Below, in pieces: positions 12,601 through 22,100 of a DNA stretch of 64,000 bases; the first letter of the stretch is position 1, and every line of letters starts with the position of its first letter. The position numbers and the translations under genes were made by a program. The notes under the pieces are model-generated. The model was not told where the DNA came from and did not search any database. It was given only the letters and a program-made list of their open reading frames with translations. This DNA is from Meandrina meandrites (Eukaryota > Cnidaria > Anthozoa > Scleractinia > Meandrinidae): assembly GCA_963693305.1 (NCBI GenBank), contig OY855913.1, positions 2,644,501-2,708,500 on the forward strand, read 5' to 3'.

Positions 12601-15600
12601 AAATTGAAGCGCAGAACAAAAACTGTCCTTTTCCTGGAAACTTGATTTTACTCAGTCTGTTGAGGGTGTGGACAAAACATGGGGTAGGCCATGTGGCTTA
12701 GGCCATGGTGTAGGCCATGGCCTACACCATGGCCTACCCTATGGCCTACTGGTGGTCAGATATAATTATCTTTTCTTAACTAGAACTATTGAGCCAAAGA
12801 AAACCTTCATTTCATGGTTGTAAACATCTCTTTGTTTATTTCTGATGTGTTTCAACTCAAATGACACTTCTCCAGTGAATAAATGTTACATATGCTGAAC
12901 AGCACGTTATAGCACACTAAGTAAAATTGCCAGACTTTCATCATATACTTTATCATCATATACTTTATTTAAACACGGTAAAAACATTAGTTACAAGTTA
13001 AGAATGATTACATCACATTAAAAAAAAAACAAAAAAAAAACTGATTTACATGTTTGCCGTGTGGGAGCACGAGGGAGACATCGGGCAATTGATAAGTCTT
13101 TTAAAGTGGCTAAAGGATCTAGCAGCTCTGGCATCGTGGGGAAGGCTATTCCACAACTGTGCCCCACTGTAACAGAAACTTCGTTTTAAAAAATCAGTAC
13201 GGGGCTTAGGTAGAGCTAACTTATTTGCCTTGTCTCTAAGATTATATCCTGTGCTGAATGGTTTAAATAGGTCTTGTAAGTACTCCGGAGCTTGTTTATT
13301 TATGGTTTTAAACATTAGTTTCGCTTTATGCTTTTTCCTTCTGGTATAGAGGGAATCCCATCCTAACTTTGATTGAAGGACGGTAGCACTAGAATAGAAA
13401 TCCGACTTCGTAATGATCGTAATGGCGCGATTCTGTAACTTTTGTAATTTATCAGTCAGTTCATTGCTGAGACCATCCCACACAGGACAGCAATAGTCGA
13501 AATATGGTTCAATGAGAGCTCTATATAGCAAAATAGCTGAATCTTCGCAAATGAATGGCCTCAGCCTTTTAAGAACACCTATATATACCAGAGGAAACTA
13601 CCCTAGCAATCTCATTGACATGTTTGGTCCATGACAAATGTTGGTCAATGTGGATTCCCAGGGATCTAGTGTGGTAAACTCTATTAATCTGTTGGCCTTC
13701 AATATGAATGTTTATTGAATGGTTGGTGGTATATTGGCCAATATTTTTGGCTGGAGAGACAGACTACTTTAATTGTATACAATTAGCCCTAATCATATGG
13801 CCCCCAAAATATAACAGTTAACAACATGCAGTAACATGGTAAGGCATTTGTCATAATGTTTGGTTACAATAACCAAGGCTGCTGCCTAAGGAAATTTCTA
13901 AGGAGCCCTTCGGGCTCCTAACATCAAAAGTTAGGAGCCCAAGCCATTACTTTAGGAGCCCAGAGCAAAAGTTGCCATGGTCGATCCTCGGGGGAGGGGG
14001 GTGAAGTAGAAGAAAAAAAATCTAGGGGAGGGGTCTGGGGAGCAGCCGCCCCCCCTCCCCCCCCTACCGTCCCCTTCCACATGCACACACATTTTATTTT
14101 GTCAGTAGAGCCTTTGTACGTGAACAGAAAACTCCTTCGGACAAGATTTTTTCTGAAAGCTTCTGAAGGTAACCTCCCTCAAATAGTTGTGTGAGAAATT
14201 CCAGCTTTCTTAACTTGAAAGTTTATTTAACCGAGCCTCTCCTTCGATAAAACCCTTTTTACACTGATTGGGTGACATGAACAGGAGTGTGTATATTAGA
14301 AAGTTTCTGTAGGCTTAAAATGAGTTTGAAAATCCAACCAGTATATTGTGCTGTGATGAATGTTGGATAAAGTAAGTTAAAAATGTGTAGAACAAATAAA
14401 ACAATGTTTAAAAGGAGTTTTGAACATCCAAAGTTTTGAAGCAAAATCAGTGAAGCATGAAGCAGCAAAATTATTATTTCACTTTTGCACAGCAAGCTCA
14501 CTGAAGAACTTGAATTATTGTTAGTAATTAAGGTTTAACAGAACCAAGATTACAATTTAGCAGGTCTATTTGAAGGTTAAGGCAAAGGTGATAAAAAGTA
14601 AAAACACCTGTGTAAACACTTTAATTAAATTCTTATCTTATCTACATTTCATAATCAGTTGTCAAAAATAGACCAGAAAAACTAAGTTGTGAAAATAAAA
14701 ACAGTTTCTAGGCTTATCAAATGAGTTGCTTATACAATAGATGTTAGTAGTTTTAAAAACAATTCATGTTATTCAAACTGTTTTCAGCAAAGTTTCTAGC
14801 ACATTATTATTTTCAAGAGTAATGTTCTCCTTACACGGTTCAATAACCGAGATAAAACACGAAACAGTTCGAATGAACAAACAAACAAACTTGATCCACA
14901 AAAAGCGGTAGCTGATAAGAATGTCACAGAAAAAGCACACATTTTCTGTTGTTATGAAATTAAGCGTTCTCTAAAGTGAAAAAATAAAAGTTTGAGTTAA
15001 ATAATAAGCTTAATTACAGTAATTCGTAAGTGTAACATCAAAACATTCTGCACATTATTTTAGGCTTGTTGAAAAGGTTTTTGTATCAAGCTTTTGCAGA
15101 TTAAAATTGTCATGATCAGACCTGATGCATGAATGGCCAGGAGATTGATTTCACTTTTGTATCCGTAAAATGTTTACTTCACATTCACTATAAACTCCTT
15201 CAAAACATCAACGTAGCGAACGAAACGTGAAGCAGCCCATAATACTATTCATTCTTCATTCCATATTTGGGAGTCAGTCCCAGTCCTAAACAGTCGAAAA
15301 TAATTGCTTTTCGAAGTTGCACGTATTTATACGCTAAAATTATCTCTATTGTGGACAATTTTAGTATTACCGTTTTGAAATGAAGCGCTTATGGTTTTAA
15401 ACGGGATATATCTTACGCCAGTGGAACAAAGTTACAAGGAAATTGAAGTCATTAGATGAGAATGGAAAATCTATGCTTAGGCGCCCATCCGGGCTCCTTG
15501 AACAAACATTTAGTCGCCCGCACTCCTAACTTAGGCGCCCCAGGCGACCGGGCGCCCGTTAGGCAGCAGCCTTGATAACAGTATTAGTTACTTCCATGGG

Positions 15601-16222
15601 AGGGTTTTAACTTTGCCACTTCCACAGGAAGTGTAACTTAAGCATGCTTTTAACTTCTGTTCAATAGTTGTAACATTTATTCCTTGAAGCCAAGAAGTCT
15701 TGTGTCAGAAATAAGGGAAGAAAAGTTTACAGCCATGAATTAGGTTCTCCTTTGTGCTGCTCACTAGCCTTAGTTAAAAAAAATTAAATAAAGTAAACAA
15801 TATAAAAATTAAATAAAATGTGACCACTGGTAGGCCATAGGGTAGGCCATGGGCCTACCCCATGTTTTGTCCACACCCGTCTGTTGACCCCCACCTTCCC
15901 AGTTGTTTGCTTTGGAAATAGTCTTATTCTATTTTAAAATTCAAAATTAACTACATGCAATTAAATGGGTTGAGCAATTATTGTACTAAAATTACCATTC
16001 TCAAAGATTTAGCTTTTGATTAATTGAGCTTTTATACGAAAACGGAAATAGGGCTTACTCGAAGTCACGTGAAATGGCATCAAACAAAACTAAAGTATTC
16101 ATACCTTCCACAACGGGTAAACCCCTCTCGGCTTCTTCTGAAACACTTTCCAAGTTTGACGCCGAAGGTAGTAAAGTATACCTTCCCATTGCTGGTCTAA
16201 GCGAGCTAGGTAAAGAGGCCAT
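6500..16222 (-). CDS. SLC12A9: Solute carrier family 12 member 9-like protein, 5' part (exons 1-8)
   Basis: Eight exons splice in frame: 16105-16222, 11882-11965, 10989-11098, 10036-10153, 8755-8850, 7953-8009, 7282-7365 and 6500-6564. All have GT-AG introns and compatible phases. They give 244 residues, the N-terminal part of a cation-chloride cotransporter family protein. The cytosolic N-terminus begins [13 protein letters not shown]. Membrane segments then include [17 protein letters not shown] (TM1), a TM2 ending in the family signature [17 protein letters not shown], and [18 protein letters not shown]. The order and wording follow vertebrate SLC12A9 (also called CIP1) rather than NKCC or KCC. 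SLC12A9 is an orphan or regulatory member of the family, about 900 residues long in vertebrates, so about three quarters of the protein is not in the exons found. The last exon found ends in phase 0 with a good donor, so the gene should continue leftwards. Confidence 0.9.
6594..6650. repeat. AATC tetranucleotide microsatellite
   Basis: About 14 tandem AATC units lie immediately outside the acceptor of SLC12A9 exon 8, within intron 7. Confidence 0.95.
7591..7607. repeat. G homopolymer run
   Basis: A G-rich stretch with a long uninterrupted G run inside SLC12A9 intron 6. Its length is unreliable in any assembly. Confidence 0.8.
8560..8582. repeat. C homopolymer run
   Basis: About 23 consecutive C in SLC12A9 intron 5. 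Similar runs occur at 20626-20652, 47222-47249 and 49351-49372. Confidence 0.9.
8895..9105. repeat. Imperfect inverted repeat (foldback)
   Basis: The left arm carries AGGTCAAAATG and TGTATTTTTCTT. The right arm carries their complements in mirrored order (AAGAAAAATACAC, CATTTTGACCT). It sits in SLC12A9 intron 4 and is probably an old MITE. No duplication could be assigned. Confidence 0.45.
9171..9921. mobile_element. MITE with about 75-bp terminal inverted repeats
   Basis: The left end CTACCCTGCGAGCAGAG is mirrored by the right end CTCTGCTCGCAGGGTAG, and complementarity extends inward to CGGCCTCGAG. The sequence TGATAAC flanks both sides, giving a 7-bp (possibly 8-bp) target duplication. Each terminal repeat itself folds, because GAGTCTTCTTC and GAAGAAGACTC occur within one arm. 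There is no transposase. It lies in SLC12A9 intron 4. The duplication size fits a hAT- or P-like origin, but the superfamily is not proven. Confidence 0.7.
10469..10580. mobile_element. Small foldback MITE
   Basis: An imperfect palindrome: GTGTTTCATCACATTTC...AAACACC on the left faces GGTGTTT...GAAATGTGACGAAACAC on the right, with about 45 bp between. It lies in SLC12A9 intron 3. Overlapping open frames on both strands here are by-products of the palindrome. Confidence 0.55.
11154..11454 (+). repeat. tRNA-derived SINE, family 1 (full length)
   Basis: The head has an A-box (TGGTTAGTGCACTG) and a near-consensus B-box (GGTTCGAGCCC). It is followed by the shared body (GTTGTGTTCTTAGGC, ACTAGCATCCCATCC) and tail. 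This is the cleanest copy in the window and lies in SLC12A9 intron 2 on the opposite strand to the gene. Confidence 0.85.
11547..11707 (+). repeat. SINE family 1, partial copy
   Basis: It shares the body motifs GTTGTGTTCTTG and ACTAGCATCCCATCC with the copy 100 bp upstream but lacks the tRNA-like head. Confidence 0.65.
12945..13760 (-). pseudogene. 3' fragment of a non-LTR retrotransposon (reverse transcriptase C-terminus)
   Basis: A 161-codon open segment (13046-13531) begins in the conserved [17 protein letters not shown] motif of CR1/L2-like reverse transcriptase ORFs and ends with [14 protein letters not shown], the usual C-terminal block. Homology continues upstream on the minus strand ([19 protein letters not shown]) but in another frame, so there is a 1-nt frameshift near 13580. 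Downstream are an A-rich stretch, AATAAA and a short tandem tail with GTATATGATG. The copy is 5' truncated and dead. Confidence 0.8.
13874..15574. mobile_element. 1701-bp DNA element B, nested
   Basis: The inverted termini are CAAGGCTGCTGCCTAA on the left and TTAGGCAGCAGCCTTG on the right. The pentamer ATAAC flanks both sides (13869-13873 and 15575-15579). Near the left end are palindromic words such as GGAGCCC...GGGCTCC. No long ORF is present, so it is non-autonomous. A second copy starts at 63871 and also has ATAAC on its left side. Confidence 0.75.
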
Positions 16223-16345
16223 TTTGTGGAAAAAACCGACGGATTCTCCTTGCCTGTCTCGAGCCGAGCCTGTCTCCTGAATCAACGTCGGGAGACTGGC
16301 CTTAGCTTACAATACCGCTAGTTCCAGGCTTTCGCTGGTTTCAAA
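16223..16345. promoter_or_regulatory. Candidate promoter region upstream of SLC12A9, possibly bidirectional
   Basis: This is the sequence directly upstream of the SLC12A9 start codon. At 16345 the plus strand reads CAAAATGGCGCC (a YY1-like start-site motif) followed by a consensus donor (CTG then GTAAGG). That could be a leader exon of a plus-strand transcript such as ACAD10, whose coding exon has an acceptor-like TTTTTCAG just before 19088. Inference only; there is no transcript evidence. Confidence 0.35.
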
Positions 16346-16560
16346 ATGGCGCCACTGGTAAGGTAAACATGCTTGTTTTTCTTTGTTATAAAGTAGAATT
16401 TTTTGCTTACGAAAGGGTAATGGCCATTGTGCGATGACTACGATGATCTTGGATTGTCTTTGATGAAAGAATTTTTCAACTATATTTTGGATATTTCGAT
16501 TCTCTCGTTTCCTTGCAATTTTCTTGCGTGACAGCAGGTCTTCGAAAATTTCTTTGGAGG

Positions 16561-17820
16561 TAGCCTGTGTACAGCCGTCCCGCTCCCCTCAAAAAAATCG
16601 GGGAGGGAACGTCTGTGTTATGGCGGCAATAATCGTGTTCCAGTATCCTGCTGTTCTCGATTTAAATTTCACATAAATTATCATATCAGGTATCCGCGTG
16701 TGAGATAACGTAACATAACGAACAAGGGAGGTGGAAACTAATCATCGACCTCAAGAGACAGAACTCTCGATCAAATCAATGCAAGTAGCATAACCTTTAC
16801 AACAAAGAATGTCTCTGTAAAATCAACTTTTAGCTTTCTCAAAGTAAAGTTACAACAGTCTCTGGCGAGACCGGAGAAAGATAAATATGTCATCCGTGAT
16901 TAGATCAATACATCTTGCAACAAAGCTGGGCTCGGCATCGCAAATATAAATGCAAGCAATCAACATTTTCACGGAAATTTCAAACCTTGTTCTTCCAGAG
17001 AGAACAATTTGAGAGCTTATAGCATATCTTGCAAATAGAAATGAGCCAAAATAAACCGCATTAGCGAAACGTGTGGCAAATTACAGAGCTAGAGGTGTCA
17101 AATTTTAAAAAACAGGAAACTGTGCAGACTTATAACCTCTAGACATTTACTAGACCACAGTACTCACAGTGTTACAGCTCTTCTCAACTTATACTACCTC
17201 CAAATGATACAACATATAGTGCCCTTCAGAAACAAGTAGACGCTGAAAGGTCGAAAGACCAAATTTCAGACAATACGGCAAATACAAATGTCACGAACGT
17301 AGGAGATGTGCAGGCCTGTCAACCCCCATTACACCGTTGCCAAACGCACATAGTAGCGGGAGCGAGTGAGAGGCGGCTGTATTCGCAGGCATAATTATGA
17401 GACAATTTCTGCAAATGTGGGCAGAGTTTATCTTTACTTTGATGTCCAACGATAATATTTCTTGCCTTGCGTTGAATACTGTACTCTTGCAAGCGTCTAC
17501 CAAATTTTTGTCGCACTTATTGACTAGACAATAATTGCAGAAATTTTCTGCAGAGCGCACAAATAACTGAAAATGAACGCTCGCTGGAATGATTTGGAAT
17601 TACTCCAGCTAATACATAACACCCGCGAAATTTTAGCCAATCAAAACACGGTTTTGGTATTATGCAGAATAAATTAAAATAATTTTTGTGAAAGCCAATC
17701 AGATCATTTCCCACACATTCCGGGGAAACCTCCCGCCGCGGAACACGATTAACGCCGCCATAACACAGACGTTCCCTCCCCAATTTTTTTGAGGGGAGCG
17801 GGACGGCTGTACACAGGCTA
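16561..17820. mobile_element. 1260-bp non-autonomous hAT-like element
   Basis: Long terminal inverted repeats (about 80 bp) start TAGCCTGTGTACAGCCG and end with the exact complement. The flanks are TTTGGAGG at 16553-16560 and 17821-17828, an exact 8-bp duplication. An 8-bp duplication and TAG-type ends fit the hAT superfamily. The open frames on its minus strand are short and show no transposase motifs. Confidence 0.8.
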
Positions 17821-17828
17821 TTTGGAGG

Positions 17829-19146
17829 CTGCCCACTCGTGCAGACTAGAATCCGTTGATTGAGGTCAATTAGACGAGAAGCCTATATCAGGACAGCGAT
17901 AGAGTGTGTTTATAAAATATGGATAACTATTTAGGAGTGTAATGTTTTAAAGGCTGTTTTTTAACAACCTTATTGCAAATGATCAGTAAAACAGTAGTGT
18001 ACAATAGCTGTACGGAGACTCATTCTGAACGAGGGGGGAGAGGGCCCAACCGCAGCTTTTATTAAGTGATTCCAGTAAAACGTTGTAGATACCTCTCCCA
18101 TCTCCAGAGATGAATACTTCTGATTGATTGATCGAAAAATGTAATCTGTGCCTTTGTGAGAAATATTTTATAATTTGCAAACCAGAAATGTCAACACTTA
18201 ATCATAGAAACGAACTGACTTCGATCTGTAGACACTCTAAGAAATTCTTGTTAAATACCGTCTTAGCTTAATATAGATTTTTTTTTTTCGTCCAATAACA
18301 TCTTGACATGTCACGCAAGTACTCATTGTTCTCTATTTTCAAATTTGTATATCTTTACATGTAACCGTTTTTTTCTGGCAGTCGCCTGATGATTGCCTTG
18401 CATGAGGCATGAAACTCAGAGTAGCGATTAAATGGTTTTGAACTAGTCCGACTCCATAAATCTATGTTTTATTAAATATATATATATCTTTTGTATGTGT
18501 GAAATGGCAGGGAGGGGAGAAGGGAGTGGTTATTACGGACCACTCATTATTTAAAGGGGGGAGGGGGCAGGAGGGCTGGTGCAAATGGAGGGAGGCTGTG
18601 TTTAAATTCTCCTGACCCTCCCCTTTGTGAAGCACATTTTTGCTATGCCCTTCCCCCCCCCCCCATCCACACACACACACATTAATACACTCCCTTATTG
18701 ACTAGTCAATATGTGTACATTAATTTATACCCCCTCCTTTTCCCTGCGGATAACAATTAGTTATTCTTCTCCTATTTGCACCTGAGCCCTCCCCCTCTAA
18801 ATAATGACCAGTTCCTAAATAATGTCAAGGGCTTACTCCAGAAGTTTAAAACTTGTACATGGAGCCCTTTTTAGAGGGGTGCATTTGTCATGCAGGTGGC
18901 GTTTCTGGTGCTACTTTTCCTCACCACTTAAATTCTCATTTCCTTTTCTTTGCCCCTCTCTTCCCCTCCTCTCACTTTGCCCTACCTCTCCTGCTATGCC
19001 ACCCCACCCTCCCTGAGTTTGCAACTTATGATCACTTATGCAAAACCTGCACTTAGCTAATGTTAGTATTCTTCTACTATTTTTCAGAAATAAGCATCGC
19101 AATGAAGCACAGTGAAGTTTTCTTTTGGCAGCAACCATCTTAAAGT
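17829..19146. other. Non-coding stretch upstream of ACAD10
   Basis: Contains C/T-rich and G-rich low-complexity blocks (about 18510-18670 and 18900-19020) and no convincing gene. An acceptor-like pyrimidine tract ending CAG at about 19087 suggests the ACAD10 start codon may lie in a spliced exon with a leader further upstream. Confidence 0.5.
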
Positions 19147-22100
19147 ATGATTTCTCAACTAAGAAATTTAAGGCATCTTCATCTTCGCTGTTTTCACTTG
19201 TTTCATCCTCGGCACTATGCTAGCCTTCAATCAATCAAGCCAAAAGCTGTGGCATTTGATATGGGAGGAGTGGTGGTCCCTTCACCATTACCCCTGTTCA
19301 ATCAGTTTGAGGATAGCCATGATATGCAAAGAGGCTCTATTGTCTCAGCTATCAATGCTGGTGGTGAAAGAGGTAATTAGATAGATACAGTGTTTTCATT
19401 AATAGTTCCTAAGGAAATACCAGAGCACAGCCCTTGCTCACTCAAGTAATACTCTCTTACTTGCTCTCGCAAGATATGATGGCGTAATGGCGGGTCGCCC
19501 ACTACCTCTCGGAACGAGTTACTTCATTGGTTCCGAACACAATACATAACAGGTCGTAACAATGCCCCTAGCCCTGAATAACAATAGAGGTAGTGTTTAC
19601 AGCGGGCGAATGAAAATATAGGTTCCAGAGAGGTAGTGTCTTACTGATAATGGCCAGTGCGATGGACTCCAGATCGAGTGGTCCAGGTTCAAGCCCTGGC
19701 TGGGGTCCTTGGGTTGTGTTCTTGTACAGCAAACTTTACTCTCATAGTGCCTCTCTCCATTCAATGTATAAATGGGTACTGGCAAGGCTGGGGATAACCC
19801 TACAATGGACTAGTATTCCATCCAAGGGGGACTAGAAATAATCTTTAGTTAGTCGCTTTGTCCCACTCAAGGAGAAATTAGTGCTTTTAACTTTTACTAA
19901 TTCGTGTTGCTGAAAAGGTTTCATTAATACACAGCTCTACTGCAATAAACAATATTATTAATAGTCATTGAACACCTCCCATAAGTAGGAACCTCATCTA
20001 CTTCGGGTAAAAAGGGCATTCTCAAGGGCATTAAATTACAGGAGGTTTGCTTGTTTACAGGTCTCTGGGCACAGTTAGAATGTGGAACTCTCTTACCAGA
20101 GGAATTTGCAAGAAAATTTGGAGAAGTACTACAGTCCATGACCAAGCAAAGTGTGAACATGGATGAACTGTTACCAAGCATTCAGTCAGCAATGATTGAG
20201 CCCTATCCTGAAGTGCTAATGGCAATTCAGTGCATCAAAGCGGAGGGCTTAAAAACTGCCTTGGTTACAAACAACTGGTTAATGGAAGACGGAAAGTCAT
20301 TTTGCCCAGTAGATGTGAAAGATTTTGATGTGGTAAGTACTTAGGTTTGTGGTTTCATTTTGATAAGCCATTTCTGAGTGTGAAACCATGAAAATGTGTT
20401 CCACCTTCATGTCCATTTTCATGCAAATCAAAGTCCTTTTCATTTCAATGGGTTGGCACGAAGACTCGTTTTGAAACTGAGGCAAAAGGCAACTCAGAAA
20501 TGGGCTATTTGGAAAGCACTGGCATGCTATTTTCTTGACCGTTGTTCATCGAGAAACAAATTAATCTTATGGCTACTTCCTAAGCAAGCTTTATACTTTC
20601 CGTTACCATGTTTTGGCTTTTGAAGCCCCCCCCCCCCCCCCCCCCCCCCCCCGAATTGCCAGTGACCTTCCTTGAGTCGGGGGGTGGGGGTGCATATTTC
20701 CTGGAACAGCATATTGTGTTGATCTCTTCATCATCCTCTTCCTCTTCCTCTTCCTCTGTAATGTACCAAAAAGATTAATTCTGTTTCTGAGCCTAATGAC
20801 CATAGCCTGGGTGATATCGCTACCATAGTCACTTCCATAAAAGTGGTTTTATTTGGTCAAGTTGTTTGTAAGACTTCAACTTTCCCAAGATGGCTTTCTA
20901 GTCCATTTATCACAGGTTTTGGTATTTGGATTTTTCTAGGTGATAGAGTCAGCATTAGAGGGCACAAGAAAACCAGAGGAGCAATTTTATCTCAAACTGC
21001 TTGACAGACTCAAGATGAATCCAGAAGAGGTTGTGTTTCTAGATGATATTGGCCGAAATTTAAAAACTGCACAAAAAATGGGATTTCGCACAATCAAGGT
21101 AAAATGTGGTTGGAAAGGGGAACTTTGGAGTAGTGTGAATAAGAGCTGACTTTTGTGGTCAATTCAAATCACTAATTTTTTTTTTTGTGGTATCCTATGT
21201 AAAGGTTGATGATGTCAAGGATGCACTGAGTGAACTGGAGAGTATACTTAAATTCCCACTTAAAGGTATACAAATAAATATTACATGTATAATTAAATGC
21301 TTGCAAAAAAACTTAAAAAAGTATCTAGAGCTCTAAAGACTGAAGTAAGTTTTGATAATGCATTACATTCATTAGCGTTTCTAATTATGCCGTACAAATT
21401 ATAAATTATTTTCTTGTGTTGTTTTATTTCCCCATTTAGGATTTGCACCTGGAACCACTACAGTGCGTAAAGCTCACCAGATTCCTGTTGATTCCCTTGC
21501 CAGTTATCTACAGAATAACCTTGGTTTGCACCAAGAAGGTAAAAAAAAATCACTGAACACTAGTATATGATCTCATTGAGTCAGAATGCTTCAGCTGCAG
21601 TCTGTTAAGTTTACAAGAGCCGTGTACTTCTCCCTCATTATTACAGCCGACAGAACTGCAGTGTCTTTCATGTGTACTCAGTACGTTTCTCTGTGACTGT
21701 GTTTTTATATAACTGGTGTGAGATGTAATGTTATTTGTTGTCAAAGTTGTTGAAAAAAGTAGCTGAATTTGGAATTATTGGCATTTCAGATCCACCGACA
21801 ATTCGTCAATTCAAGCATGGCCAATCCAATCCCACATACTATGTGGAATATGGAGGACAAAGACTGGTGATCAGGAAAAAGCCTGTGAGTATATATAGAA
21901 CCATCACATGAATATCAAAAGGATTTAAAACTGCATAATGTGGTTGTACCCTTATTGACTGTAAGTGGGAGATTCCTTACATTAATCCAACCAACCTTTC
22001 GCTATCTTCTATAAAATTACAACAGCAAAACTATACAATGTAAACTTATGGTGGTGATTGATTGAAAGTAATTCTTTTAACAGCCCAAGCTATGTTCACT

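Larger units (their letters stand above)
12664..15878. mobile_element. DNA element with 9-bp duplications hosting two nested insertions
   Basis: The left end GGGTGTGGACAAAACATGG and the right end CCATGTTTTGTCCACACCC are inverted copies. The whole is flanked by GTCTGTTGA on both sides (12655-12663 and 15879-15887), an exact 9-bp target duplication as made by Mutator-like transposases. The inner part of the left arm repeats GTAGGCCATGG and its complement. Without the retrotransposon fragment and the 1701-bp element inside it, under about 700 bp of host element remain, so the host was a short non-autonomous element. It lies in SLC12A9 intron 1. Confidence 0.75.

Noticed and set aside
13046..13531. 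Functional reverse transcriptase gene
   Set aside because: Only the C-terminal part is present, with a frameshift upstream and nested inside another element.
20603..20803. Gly-rich minus-strand frames
   Set aside because: Generated by the C homopolymer.
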